Below, piece after piece: positions 42,339 to 50,513 of a stretch of 64,000 nucleotides of DNA. The DNA is taken from assembly GCA_036258055.1 (NCBI GenBank), contig DATAEK010000098.1:1-64000 (forward strand), written 5' to 3'. Position numbers and translations under genes: made by a program. A model generated the notes under the pieces. The model searched no databases. It was not told the origin of the DNA and worked only from the letters and a program-made list of their open reading frames with translations. Numbering within the stretch: position 1 is the first letter of the stretch; every line of letters begins with the position of its first letter. Source of the stretch: DATAEK01 sp036258055. GTDB taxonomy: Bacteria > Acidobacteriota > Vicinamibacteria > Vicinamibacterales > 2-12-FULL-66-21.

Positions 42339-42351
42339 AACCGGTACTCTG
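42339..42351 (+). promoter_or_regulatory. AACCGGTACTCTG motif, copy 1 (copy 2 at 42913-42925)
   Basis: An identical 13-mer lies 11 bases before the bactofilin ATG and 17 bases before the receiver-protein GTG. TACTCT could serve as a -10. It may mark a shared promoter class. Confidence 0.35.
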
Positions 42352-42361
42352 TAGGTTCGAC

Positions 42362-42733
42362 ATGACGACGATCCCCAGGGCCATTACGATCACCGGCACG
42401 ATTCACGCAGACGAAGCCATGACGATCGCGGGTACGGTGACGGGCGACGTGCACGCCGCGAACGCAGATATCACCCTCGAGAAGGGCGCCCGGGTCGACG
42501 GCGCCGTCATGGGACGCACGATTACCGTGCGAGGCCACTCGAGAGGACGGCTCATCGCGCGTGAGCTGGTGTGGGTCCACGAAACCGCCAGCGTCAAGGG
42601 CCACGTGGCGGCGCCAAAAATCGTCCTCGAGGACGGCGCACTCTTCAACGGTTCGGTCGAACCAGCGCGGGTGGATGCCGCGCTGATCGTCGCGGCCTAT
42701 CGCGGCAAGACAGAGACGCCGGTCGCCTCCTGA
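42362..42733 (+). CDS. Bactofilin (polymer-forming cytoskeletal protein)
   Basis: A 123-aa protein made almost only of a right-handed beta-helix: short strands with regular small/hydrophobic spacing (ITITGTIHADEAMTIAGTVTG, ITLEKGARVDGAVMGRTITV, VKGHVAAPKIVLEDGALFNG), with short flexible termini, the normal bactofilin layout. Such proteins polymerise without nucleotide into membrane-associated filaments that position cell-wall or chromosome factors. It follows htrA by 134 bases. No membrane anchor is seen. Confidence 0.88.
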   Translation: MTTIPRAITITGTIHADEAMTIAGTVTGDVHAANADITLEKGARVDGAVMGRTITVRGHSRGRLIARELVWVHETASVKGHVAAPKIVLEDGALFNGSVEPARVDAALIVAAYRGKTETPVAS

Positions 42734-42739
42734 GCGGGG

Positions 42740-42785
42740 CCCGGTTCTCAGTTCCCAGCTCTCGGTTCCCAGTTCTCGGTTCAGC
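42740..42785. repeat. Six consecutive RGYTCYC heptamers
   Basis: GGTTCTC, AGTTCCC, AGCTCTC, GGTTCCC, AGTTCTC, GGTTCAG run in exact register right after the bactofilin stop. It is the cleanest example of the seven-base repeat class in this window. Confidence 0.8.
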
Positions 42786-42941
42786 GACCGCCTGGCATCA
42801 CCCAGTTGAGCGCGTGTGTGCCTATCCTGCCCAGCGGCCGCCCGTTGACCGCCCCCAGGGTTCGGCGTTACCATAATGGTCTCCCCTAAGCCGCTCCCTG
42901 AAGCACGGTTGCAACCGGTACTCTGCCTGAGGAGCGTCTCC

Positions 42942-43370
42942 GTGAATCACCCCCTGATTCTGCTCGTCGAAGACGACCCCGAATCCCGGAACGGCTACGC
43001 AGAACTTCTCGAGCGTGGCGGATTTCGCGTAACGAAGTCGGCGAGTGCGGAGGATGCCATCACCGCCATCGGTCAGGCTGTGCCCGACGCTATCGTCACG
43101 GACATCGCGCTCCCGGGCAAAGACGGCTTCGTGCTTGCGCAGACGGTGCGGGAGCACCCGCAGACCCGTCACGTTCCGCTCCTGGCCATGACCGCCTACT
43201 GGGCGGCGGACGTTCAGGACCGCGCGCAGCGCGCGGGAATCAACGCGACGTTACTCAAGCCCTGTCAGCCCGAACATCTGATCGCCGAGCTCAATCGCGT
43301 GTTGCAGCAATCGCGCGATCAGGTCAGCCGGCCGGAACTGGCGGCGTATCGGTCGACCTTCGAGAGCTAA
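42942..43370 (+). CDS. Stand-alone receiver-domain response regulator (CheY-like)
   Basis: The product is 142 aa from the GTG at 42942, preceded by GAGGAG; the ATG at 42876 would translate the leader and the shared 13-mer. Receiver features: LILLVEDDPESRNG (acidic pair), phospho-acceptor Asp54 in IVTDIALPGKDGF, LLAMTAY (switch residue) and LLKPCQPEHLIAEL (conserved Lys). There is no output domain. It likely acts by protein contact, possibly with an unlinked kinase. Confidence 0.88.
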   Translation: MNHPLILLVEDDPESRNGYAELLERGGFRVTKSASAEDAITAIGQAVPDAIVTDIALPGKDGFVLAQTVREHPQTRHVPLLAMTAYWAADVQDRAQRAGINATLLKPCQPEHLIAELNRVLQQSRDQVSRPELAAYRSTFES

Positions 43371-43439
43371 TCACGAATCGGAGGTCCGTGCCGTGCGCCT
43401 TGCGGAGGATGGCACGCTGAGCCAGAATCGCGTCTCGAC

Positions 43440-44042
43440 ATGCCTTCCGCGACGCGTCCTTCCCTCAGTCCCTGGTACGATCGGGTCTCGCAATCACGCT
43501 ACCTGCTGGGAGTTGCCGCCGTCATCGCCGTGACGGCTGGCATCGAGCTGGCCATGGGACACGTGCCGATCTGCAAGTGCGGCTACGTGAAGCTGTGGCA
43601 CGGCGTCGTGAAGAGCTCCGAGAACTCGCAGCACATCTCTGACTGGTACACGTTCTCGCACATCATCCATGGCTTCGGCTTCTACGCGCTCTTGTGGCTC
43701 GTCGCCAGACCCCTGCCGTTGGCGCTGCGCCTGCTCCTTGCGACGGTGCTCGAAGCGTCGTGGGAAATCTTCGAGAACACCGACTTCGTCATCAACCGTT
43801 ATCGCGAGGCGACCATCTCGCTCGATTACTACGGCGACAGCGTGCTGAACTCGGTCTGCGACATCCTCGCGATGGTCGGCGGGTTCGTGGCGGCGTCGCG
43901 ACTGCGGGTGTGGGTGGTCGTGCTGCTGACGATTGCGCTCGAGGCCTACGTCGGCTGGTACATCCGGGACAACCTGGCCCTGAACATCATTATGCTCCTC
44001 CACCCGTTCGAGGCGATCAAACAGTGGCAGGCCGGCGGCTAG
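43440..44042 (+). CDS. DUF2585/UPF0314 family membrane protein
   Basis: A 200-aa protein with about five membrane helices and the family signature IELAMGHVPICKCGYVKLWHG, then SSENSQHISDWYTFSHIIHGFGFYALLW, then LEASWEIFENTDFVINRYRE and SLDYYGDSVLNSVCDI. The conserved Cys pair, Asp/Trp/Tyr and His residues face a shared membrane surface in the family, but its function is not known. It is followed by a small holin-like protein after 53 bases. Confidence 0.87.
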   Translation: MPSATRPSLSPWYDRVSQSRYLLGVAAVIAVTAGIELAMGHVPICKCGYVKLWHGVVKSSENSQHISDWYTFSHIIHGFGFYALLWLVARPLPLALRLLLATVLEASWEIFENTDFVINRYREATISLDYYGDSVLNSVCDILAMVGGFVAASRLRVWVVVLLTIALEAYVGWYIRDNLALNIIMLLHPFEAIKQWQAGG

Positions 44043-44095
44043 ATATGACAGCCGGACTATGACGTCTTCGTGGTCAAGGCGGGTAACATCAAGGC

Positions 44096-44443
44096 ATGCG
44101 ATTCCTCATGCGTGTGCTCTTGAACGCTCTGGCAGTCAGCGTCGCGGCCTACTTCGTGCCGGGCGTGATTCTCACCGGTCCAGGCCCCGCTATCCTCGCC
44201 GGCGTCATCCTGGGATTCGTGAACGCGATCGTACGGCCGGTGCTGCTGCTGCTCACGCTGCCCTTCACGCTGCTGACACTGGGGCTCTTCATCTTCGTGG
44301 TCAACGCCATCTGCTTCGCGCTGACCGCCGCGCTCGTGCCTGGTTTCGATCTGTCCGGATTCTGGTCCGCATTCTTCGGAGCGCTGATCGTTACGATTGT
44401 CAGTTGGGTGGTCAACGGGCTGTTGGCGGATACCCGGAGCTGA
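44096..44443 (+). CDS. Four-helix holin-like membrane protein (phage holin superfamily IV, YvlD-like)
   Basis: The 115-aa product has four hydrophobic helices and the conserved FVNAIVRPVLLLLTLPFTLLTLGLF followed by FVVNAICFAL and a short GFDLSGFWSAFFGALIVTIVSW. Chromosomal members are widespread and not tied to phages. Function is unknown, probably envelope related. Confidence 0.85.
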   Translation: MRFLMRVLLNALAVSVAAYFVPGVILTGPGPAILAGVILGFVNAIVRPVLLLLTLPFTLLTLGLFIFVVNAICFALTAALVPGFDLSGFWSAFFGALIVTIVSWVVNGLLADTRS

Positions 44444-44547
44444 GCGCGGCGAGAGCGCTACTTCAGCGCGGCGAGGCCGAACGCGAGAGTCCATGAAGCC
44501 ATGGCCGATTGGTCACCTGCGCATACGCGCATCCACATAAACACATA

Positions 44548-44576
44548 TTGACATCGGAATCCGGTTGCCATACGCT
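44548..44576 (+). promoter_or_regulatory. Sigma-70-type promoter of the riboswitch operon
   Basis: -35 TTGACA (44548-44553), exact 17-base spacer, -10 TACGCT (44571-44576). The predicted start is about 20 bases before the riboswitch P1 stem. Confidence 0.55.
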
Positions 44577-44602
44577 CTCTCTGTCTGCGCTCGCTGCAGA
44601 CG

Positions 44603-44701
44603 CTTATCCAGAGTGGCTGAGGGATCAGGCCCGACGAAGCCACAGCAACCAGGCCCGAGAGCCACGGTGCTACTTCCTGCCCGAAACCCGGGAGAGATAA
44701 G
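44603..44701 (+). ncRNA. SAM-I (S-box) riboswitch
   Basis: P1 pairs CTTATC (44603-44608) with GATAAG (44696-44701). In between are the S-box core blocks in order: CAGAGTGGCTGAGGGA, GGCCCGACGAAGCC, GCAACC, and GGTGCTACTTCCTGCC followed by a CCGGGAGAGAT 3-prime junction. These match the SAM-I consensus. Downstream AGACC-GTTCA-GGTCT (44711-44725) is a small hairpin without a U-tract, so control may be at translation. SAM binding should switch off homoserine, aspartate-kinase and transsulfuration genes downstream. Confidence 0.9.
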
Positions 44702-44865
44702 AACCTCGGCAGACCGTTCAGGTCTCTGAAGTATCTCGCTCCCACTGCTGCGGGCTGCCCGCGATCGGCTGGCGACGCGTGCATGCCGGCATGGTCCCAG
44801 ACGCTCCGCCGGTTCGCCCGCGCGCAGCGGATCGGGCCTTCGCCGGGCCCCGCGAGGAACGTTGC

Positions 44866-46182
44866 ATGACCACCGTCGTCGACCCGCTCGTAGCTGCACC
44901 CTCCCCCGTCCGCGATGCGCACGACCGCCGTGCCACTCGAGAGTTGAGCATCGCACTGCTTGGTCTCGGTCAGGTCGGCAGTGCGTTCGCCCGATTGGTA
45001 GCAACCGCCCCGCTTGAGCTCGGCCGGACGGTGAAGATCACCGGTGCGCTCGTGAGGAACACGGCGCGCGAGGCGCAGGCCGGCGGTGTGCCGCTGACAG
45101 CCGACCCACGCGCGCTCCTCGACGGCCGTCCAGACGTCGTCGTCGAGGTGCTCGGCGGCCTCGAGCCTGCCCGCACGCTGGTGCTCGAAGCGCTCGCGCG
45201 GGGAATCCCGGTCGTCACCGCCAACAAGTCGCTCCTCGCCGCGCACGGTGATGAGCTACTGGAAGCCGCCTGGCGGGCCCAGGTCCCGCTGCGCTATGAG
45301 GCGAGCGTCGTGGCCGGCGTGCCGTTCCTCGGGACCTTCGATCGACGGCCGCTTGCGGCGGCCGTGACCGAGCTCGCAGGGATCGTCAACGGAACGAGCC
45401 ATTTCATTCTGTCGAAGATGGAAACGGGCCGCGAGTACTCGGACGCCCTGGCCGACGCGCAGCGGCTCGGCTACGCCGAGCGCGATCCGTTCAACGACAT
45501 TGCGGGAATTGACGCGGCTGAGAAGCTCACGATTCTGATTCGGCAGTTCGCCCACTCGCGGGTGATGACCGCGGAGATTCCGATCGAAGGCATCGACCAT
45601 CTCCTTCCGGCGGATCTCGCGCAGGCGCGAGAGCTCGGCGGCGCAATCAAGCCTGTCGTCCATGCGGACCTCCGACAGTCCGGCGCACTCTCGGCGTTCG
45701 TCGCTCCGGCGTTCGTTTCAGCGCGTCATCCTCTCGCGTCGCTGACCGGCGTCTCCAACGGTGTGTGCCTCAAATCCGCGCACGCTTCACTCTTCTACAG
45801 CGGGCCCGGCGCGGGACCGGCCGTCACGGCCACCACGCTCTTCGATGACGTCGCGGAGGCCCTCGCCAGGAATCACGAGGCACGTCCGTGGTGTGAATCA
45901 ATCGCGGCGACGGTGTCGGCACCCGCCGAAGGCCGATGGCTCGTTCGCCTGACCGCTGCTCACGGTCTCCCCAGCGCGAGTGACACCGCGGATCTGCTCT
46001 CGTCACATGACGTCTGGACGAGCCGCATCACGGAGACAACCTCGCAGCCTGGATCGGATTGTCGCTGGCTCGTTGCGCTGCCTTGCGCGAAACACCGGCT
46101 CGCGCGCGCTCTCGAGTCGCTCGAGCGCGCGGCCGGATGCGAAGTCACATGCTTGCCAGTGCTCGAGGATCCCGATGCCTAG
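44866..46182 (+). CDS. hom: Homoserine dehydrogenase with C-terminal ACT-like region
   Basis: The product is 438 aa from the ATG at 44866, with GAGGA upstream; an in-frame ATG at 44779 is less likely. NAD(P)-binding ALLGLGQVGSAFARL at about 31-45, VVVEVLGGLEPA, TANKSLLA, catalytic and substrate motifs GIVNGTSHFILSKM and YAERDPFNDIAGIDAAEKL, then a C-terminal ACT-like stretch (WLVRLTAAHGLPSASDTADLL). It reduces aspartate semialdehyde to homoserine. The first gene after the SAM-I riboswitch, it overlaps the aspartokinase gene by eight bases. Confidence 0.92.
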   Translation: MTTVVDPLVAAPSPVRDAHDRRATRELSIALLGLGQVGSAFARLVATAPLELGRTVKITGALVRNTAREAQAGGVPLTADPRALLDGRPDVVVEVLGGLEPARTLVLEALARGIPVVTANKSLLAAHGDELLEAAWRAQVPLRYEASVVAGVPFLGTFDRRPLAAAVTELAGIVNGTSHFILSKMETGREYSDALADAQRLGYAERDPFNDIAGIDAAEKLTILIRQFAHSRVMTAEIPIEGIDHLLPADLAQARELGGAIKPVVHADLRQSGALSAFVAPAFVSARHPLASLTGVSNGVCLKSAHASLFYSGPGAGPAVTATTLFDDVAEALARNHEARPWCESIAATVSAPAEGRWLVRLTAAHGLPSASDTADLLSSHDVWTSRITETTSQPGSDCRWLVALPCAKHRLARALESLERAAGCEVTCLPVLEDPDA

Positions 46183-46930
46183 GCGAGGGCTCGGTGTGGC
46201 TCCGTTGTCCGTCATCAAGATCGGCGGCTCCGTCCTGACGGATGCGCTCGCGTACCGTCGCGCTGCCGCGTTCGTTGCCAGGCGCCTGAGCGACCATCCG
46301 GGTGAACGCGTGCTGGCCGTCGTGTCGGCCCAGCACGGGACGACCGATGCGCTCGAGCGGGTCGCGCGAGACATCAGTCCGCGGCCGGACAGGTCCGCCC
46401 TGGATCTGCTGTGGTCGACGGGCGAGCTGCAGTCGGTGGCAATCCTGGTCCTGTGCCTGCATGCGCTGGGGGTGGACGCTGCGGCGGTCAACGTTCAGCA
46501 GACTGGCCTGGTCGAACCTGACCTGAACGACACCGGGACGGTACGTCTTCGCGCGCTTCGCCTTCGCGCTCTCCTCGCCGCGTACGACGTCGTCGTCGCG
46601 CCCGGCTTCCTGGCGCGCGGCGCGGCGGATTCCGTCGTGTCGCTCGGGCGGGGCGGGTCCGATCTCACGGCCGTGCTTCTGGCCGCGGGCCTGCAGGCAC
46701 GGCTCTGCGAGCTCGTGAAGGACGTCCCGGGATATTTCTCGGCCGATCCCAACGTCGATCCACATGCGCGGCACCTGCCCGCGATCGACTACTCGCATGC
46801 GCTGACCATGGCCGACGACGGCTGCGAGCTGGTGCAACGTCGCGCCCTCGAAGCGGCACGCGACTGCGGAGTCACTCTCGCAATTCGGTCGATGGCCGCT
46901 GGACAGCCGCACACGATCGTCAGCGCGTAG
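46175..46930 (+). CDS. Aspartate kinase, catalytic domain only (no ACT domains)
   Basis: The 251-aa product from the ATG at 46175 is just the amino-acid-kinase fold: VIKIGGSVLTD (phosphate loop with Lys), LLWSTGELQS (substrate Ser/Glu region), VVAPGFLARGAADSVVSLGRGGSDLTAV (aspartokinase TLGRGGSD signature) and LVKDVPGYFSADPNVDPHARHLP. It ends shortly after the QRRALEAARDCGVTLAIRS strand, where usual aspartokinases (about 400-460 aa) continue into two ACT regulatory domains. Feedback inhibition through ACT is therefore absent and control would rest on the riboswitch. It overlaps hom by eight bases. Confidence 0.85.
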   Translation: MPRRGLGVAPLSVIKIGGSVLTDALAYRRAAAFVARRLSDHPGERVLAVVSAQHGTTDALERVARDISPRPDRSALDLLWSTGELQSVAILVLCLHALGVDAAAVNVQQTGLVEPDLNDTGTVRLRALRLRALLAAYDVVVAPGFLARGAADSVVSLGRGGSDLTAVLLAAGLQARLCELVKDVPGYFSADPNVDPHARHLPAIDYSHALTMADDGCELVQRRALEAARDCGVTLAIRSMAAGQPHTIVSA

Positions 46931-46984
46931 ACGAGCGCGGCCCGATGCGTTCTTGCACGTGAGATTTTCAAAGGAGCCGGGATC

Positions 46985-48163
46985 ATGGAGTTCGCCACTC
47001 GCACTATTCACGCTGGACAACCGTCGGAGCCGGAGACCGGGGCCCTCATCGCACCCATCTTCCAGACGTCGACGTACCAGCAGGACGCGCCGGGCTGCCA
47101 TCGCGGCTTCGACTACTCCCGCACGAACAACCCCACGCGCGCGCGGCTCGAGGCGGTCCTCGCGGATCTCGAAGGCGTGGTGCACGCGGCCGTATTCGCG
47201 TCCGGTCTGGCCGCCGAGAACGCGGTGCTGCAGGCCTATCTGAAACCGGGCGACGAGATCGTCATCCCGCTCGACGTGTATGGCGGCACTTACAGGATCC
47301 TGACGCGCGTATTCGCACCGCTCGGCTGCGTGATCCGTCAGATCGATTGCGCCGATCCGCTGGCGCTTGCCGCGTCGATCGGCCAGCGCACGCGGCTCGT
47401 CTGGGTCGAGTCGCCGACCAACCCGCGGCTGCTCGTGTACGACATCGCGGCGCTGGCGAGCGCCGCTCACGCCCGAGGCGCGCTGGTGGTCGTGGACAAC
47501 ACCTTTGCCACGCCCCTCTTTCAGCAGCCGTTCTCACTGGGCGCCGACCTGGTCGTCCATAGCGTGACCAAGTATCTCGGCGGACACTCAGATCTGATCC
47601 AGGGTGCCGTGCTCGCGAAGGACGCCGCCGTGTTCGAGCCAGTAAAGTTCCTCCAGAACGCGACCGGCGCGGTTCCGTCGCCGTTCGATTGCTGGCTGAC
47701 GCTTCGAGGGCTCAAGACGCTGGAGCTGCGCATGCAACGCCACGCGGACAACGCGCAGGCGATCGCCGGCGCGCTTTACGGCCATCCGCTGGTCAAGCGG
47801 GTCTACTATCCCGGGCTTCCGGGACATCCGGGACACGAGGTCGCGCGACGGCAGATGACCGGGTTCGGTGGGATGGTATCGTTCGAGCTCGATGGCACGG
47901 TCGACGAGGTGGTGTCGTTCGTCTCGTCACGCAAGCTGTTCGCCCTGGGAGAAAGCCTCGGCGGTGTGAAGGCGCTCCTCTGTCATCCCGCGCGGATGAC
48001 GCATGCGTCGATCCCTGCCGAAGCCCGTGCCGCGCTGGGCCTCTCGGACACCCTGATCAGGCTCTCGCCGGGCTGCGAGCACCCGAAGGATCTCGTCGAG
48101 GATCTGCTGAACGGTCTCGCCGTCGTCGAACGCGCGCGTGAAGGACACGCCGTGACCGTGTAG
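46985..48163 (+). CDS. PLP-dependent cystathionine gamma-synthase/lyase
   Basis: A 392-aa Cys/Met-metabolism enzyme, with AAAGGAG upstream. Motifs: RTIHAGQPSEPETGALIAPI, YSRTNNPTRARLEAVLADLEG, SGLAAENAVL, VDNTFATPLFQQPFSLGADLVVHS and the PLP lysine Lys196 in VTKYLGGHSD; then SLGGVKALLCHPARMTHASI. It could make cystathionine from activated homoserine (synthase) or cleave it (lyase). Following homoserine dehydrogenase and aspartokinase under a SAM riboswitch, synthase or direct sulfhydrylase activity for methionine is favoured. Confidence 0.88.
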   Translation: MEFATRTIHAGQPSEPETGALIAPIFQTSTYQQDAPGCHRGFDYSRTNNPTRARLEAVLADLEGVVHAAVFASGLAAENAVLQAYLKPGDEIVIPLDVYGGTYRILTRVFAPLGCVIRQIDCADPLALAASIGQRTRLVWVESPTNPRLLVYDIAALASAAHARGALVVVDNTFATPLFQQPFSLGADLVVHSVTKYLGGHSDLIQGAVLAKDAAVFEPVKFLQNATGAVPSPFDCWLTLRGLKTLELRMQRHADNAQAIAGALYGHPLVKRVYYPGLPGHPGHEVARRQMTGFGGMVSFELDGTVDEVVSFVSSRKLFALGESLGGVKALLCHPARMTHASIPAEARAALGLSDTLIRLSPGCEHPKDLVEDLLNGLAVVERAREGHAVTV

Positions 48164-48210
48164 CCCGACTCCACCAACGCTCGCGACAGAAAACGCGGCG
48201 TACGCGGGGC

Positions 48211-48216
48211 TATAAT
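48211..48216 (+). promoter_or_regulatory. -10 element TATAAT of the glycosyltransferase gene
   Basis: Perfect TATAAT eleven bases before the ATG at 48228, so the leader would be about five bases. No good -35. Confidence 0.45.
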
Positions 48217-48227
48217 GTCGCTCTCCG

Positions 48228-49556
48228 ATGCCTCTCGCGTCCGTGCCGGTGACAGGTGTGCTCGTGCTCACCGGCTCGGCCTACCTCATCGTCATCCTGC
48301 TGCTGGTTGTCACCCGCGCACCGCTTGGATCCGTGTTGTTCTTCACCGCCATCCTCGTGATGCAGTGCGCGTACACGGTCATGATGGCGCGAGTGTGGAC
48401 GATGCCGAGAGCGTCACGCTCGGTGATGTTTTCGGCTTTCGCACTGGCCGTGGCGTTTCGGATGCCCCTTGCGCTCGCTCCGGTTGGGCCGGACAACGAC
48501 ATGATCCGGTACCTGTGGGATGGACGCGTGCAGCGTCTGGGATACAACCCGTATCTCGTGTTGCCCTCCGATCCAGCGATGGCGCACACGCACACGGACG
48601 ATACGGCGCGCATGCCGAGCCTGCGCACCCGAACACCGTATCCGCCGGCAGCGCAGTTGTTCTTCCGGCTGGTCGTGGGGTTGAAAGATTCGGCGCTCGC
48701 GATGAAGCTGGCGCTCGTGGGGTGCGACCTCCTGACGGCGCTCGTCCTGTGGCGCTGGCTCGTCGCAACCCGACGAAACGAGTGGCTGACGCTCACCTAC
48801 GCATGGAATCCGCTCGTCATCCTCGAAGTCGCGCACAGCGGTCATATGGACACGCTGGGTGCGCTGTGGATCGTGGCGTCCGCTTACTGGCTGGTGCGAA
48901 ATCGGACCATGCTCTCGGCCGTGGCGTTTGTGCTGGCCGTGGCGTCGAAGCTCCTGCCGATCGTCCTCCTGCCGCTGTACTGGCGTCGGGTTCGGCCGCG
49001 CGACGCCGCCTTCGCCGGTATTCTGCTAGCGGCGCTCTATTTCCGTTTCTCACACGAGGGATCGCTGACGTTCGGGTCTGTTCCGAACGTCGTCGCCCAC
49101 ATCCGGTTCAACGGTCCAGTCTTCGCTGCTCTCGCCGCGTGGTCAGCGCCTCAGACGGCCGCCGTGGTTGCCGTCGCGCTCGGCCTCGCCGCCGCCGCGA
49201 TCGGCCGGTGGCGCCTCCGCGCGACCGATCCTGAAGCCTGGGCCTGGCCCATGGCGCTCTCGCTCGCGTGCGCACCCGTTGTCTATCCGTGGTACCTCCT
49301 CTACCTGACGCCGTTCCTGTTCGTGCGCGCCACACTGCCGTTGACCGTGTGGGCCTTCACGTCATTCTCGACCTACATCGTCTGGTATCAAGTCCGCCAG
49401 GGCGGCCGATGGATTGTGCCCGGCTGGATCATGGTTATCGAGTACGGCATCGTCGTGGCCGCTGCTATCGCGCTGATTGTCTTCAACAGTCGTGTCGAAC
49501 AGGCCGCGACGGCTAGCTCAGCATCACGCCCACCGCCCTCGCACCCTCGCACCTAA
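48228..49556 (+). CDS. GT-C type membrane glycosyltransferase (DUF2029/GT87-like)
   Basis: A 442-aa protein with about ten membrane helices. The loop after the second or third helix reads PVGPDNDMIRYLWDGRVQRLGYNPY, with the acidic residues and the YNPY/TPYPPAAQ motif of polyprenyl-phosphate-sugar dependent mannosyltransferases; LTYAWNPLVILEVAHSGHMDTLG is typical too. It should transfer a sugar from a lipid-phosphate donor on the outer face of the inner membrane to an unknown acceptor. The last residues (PPPSHPRT) are encoded by heptameric CCCTCGCA repeats. Confidence 0.82.
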   Translation: MPLASVPVTGVLVLTGSAYLIVILLLVVTRAPLGSVLFFTAILVMQCAYTVMMARVWTMPRASRSVMFSAFALAVAFRMPLALAPVGPDNDMIRYLWDGRVQRLGYNPYLVLPSDPAMAHTHTDDTARMPSLRTRTPYPPAAQLFFRLVVGLKDSALAMKLALVGCDLLTALVLWRWLVATRRNEWLTLTYAWNPLVILEVAHSGHMDTLGALWIVASAYWLVRNRTMLSAVAFVLAVASKLLPIVLLPLYWRRVRPRDAAFAGILLAALYFRFSHEGSLTFGSVPNVVAHIRFNGPVFAALAAWSAPQTAAVVAVALGLAAAAIGRWRLRATDPEAWAWPMALSLACAPVVYPWYLLYLTPFLFVRATLPLTVWAFTSFSTYIVWYQVRQGGRWIVPGWIMVIEYGIVVAAAIALIVFNSRVEQAATASSASRPPPSHPRT

Positions 49557-49590
49557 AGCCACCCAGGCACCTTTGGCACCTTGCTTGCGA
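49515..49590. repeat. Heptameric CCTCGCA/GGCACCT-type tract overlapping the glycosyltransferase 3-prime end
   Basis: CCACCGC, CCTCGCA, CCTCGCA, then CACCCAGGCACCT and TTGGCACCT units; it codes the last residues of the upstream gene and continues into the gap. Confidence 0.55.
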
Positions 49591-49614
49591 AGCGCCGTGC
49601 CGAGGAGGCCGGCG

Positions 49615-50373
49615 ATGCGGAGCTTCACACGCGCTCGGACGCAACTCAGCCAAGTAAACGGCCGTCTCGGGTCTTTGTGTGTCGTCGCATGCACACTGCT
49701 GACGATCTCAGCCGCAACTCCATCGGCGGACTCCACGACGATGCGCGAGGGCACGACCACCATCCAGGACTCGTCGCTTCGTCAGTACCGTGCGTATCGC
49801 TGGATGCACGCGCGCAACGAAAAATTCGGGCAGGAGGCCTGGCTCGAGTGCTGGACCGAGTTCGACGAGCGTGGGTTCCGCTACGACATCACCACCGAGC
49901 GCGGGTCCGACTACGTGCTGAACAAGGTTTTGAAGACGCTGCTGAGGCGGGAGCAGGAGCTCATCGCGGAGGGTCAGACAGACCGTGCAGATCTTACGCC
50001 CGAGAACTACGAATTCGCCGAGCCGGCCGTGGATGAAGTCGGACAGCGGTACGTCACGATGAAACCAAAACGGAAGGACGTGCTCCTCCTGGACGGCAGG
50101 ATGGTGCTCAACTCTGAAGGCACAGACGTCGTGCGTGTCGAAGGCAAGCTGGCCAAGAACCCGTCGTTCTGGACCAGCCTCGTCAATGTGATCCGGCAGT
50201 TCGCGCGGCTCGACGGCGTGCGCGTGCCGGTCTCGACCGAATCAGTGGCCAGACTGAAATTCGCAGGTATCTCCCGCATGGAAGTGCAGTACGAGTACGA
50301 GACCATCAACGGACGTCCCGTAAGCCTCGGCGCGCGCCAGGTCATGGCGTCGTCGCAGGCGAGTAGCAGGTGA
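49615..50373 (+). CDS. Exported protein of unknown function
   Basis: The product is 252 aa from the ATG at 49615 after GAGGAGG. An N-terminal export signal (GSLCVVACTLLTISAATPS) is followed by a mainly beta domain: DSSLRQYRAYRWMHARNEKFGQEAWLECWTEFDERGFRYDI, KVLKTLLRREQELIAEG, YVTMKPKRKDVLLLDGRMVLNSEGTDVVRVEGKL and FAGISRMEVQYEYETINGRP. The overall pattern recalls LolA/LolB-like sheets but I cannot assign a family. It lies before the PadR/ADOP locus with a 140-base gap. Confidence 0.6.
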   Translation: MRSFTRARTQLSQVNGRLGSLCVVACTLLTISAATPSADSTTMREGTTTIQDSSLRQYRAYRWMHARNEKFGQEAWLECWTEFDERGFRYDITTERGSDYVLNKVLKTLLRREQELIAEGQTDRADLTPENYEFAEPAVDEVGQRYVTMKPKRKDVLLLDGRMVLNSEGTDVVRVEGKLAKNPSFWTSLVNVIRQFARLDGVRVPVSTESVARLKFAGISRMEVQYEYETINGRPVSLGARQVMASSQASSR

Positions 50374-50457
50374 GCACGGCTCTCACCCCACCCGTTACGC
50401 TTCGCTAGCCTTTCATCCCACCACCCATCCCAATTGTGCTCGCCGGCGCTCTACCCC

Positions 50458-50492
50458 TTGACAATCTACAAGAGTGAACTTTATCCTCTTGT
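50458..50492 (+). promoter_or_regulatory. PadR promoter with perfect inverted repeat ACAAGAG-N11-CTCTTGT
   Basis: -35 TTGACA (50458-50463) and -10 TATCCT (50482-50487), 18 bases apart. ACAAGAG (50468-50474) and CTCTTGT (50486-50492) are perfect seven-base inverted arms placed in the spacer and over the -10, as expected for an autorepressor site. Confidence 0.65.
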
Positions 50493-50513
50493 CGAACGTC
50501 TACAGGAGGTCGA

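Noticed and set aside
44096..44443. Holin-like protein as evidence of a prophage
   Set aside because: Chromosomal members of this family are widespread, and no other phage gene, integrase or attachment repeat is nearby.
44711..44725. AGACC-GTTCA-GGTCT hairpin as an intrinsic terminator of the SAM riboswitch
   Set aside because: Only five stem pairs and no U-tract; translational control or an unseen longer fold is equally likely.
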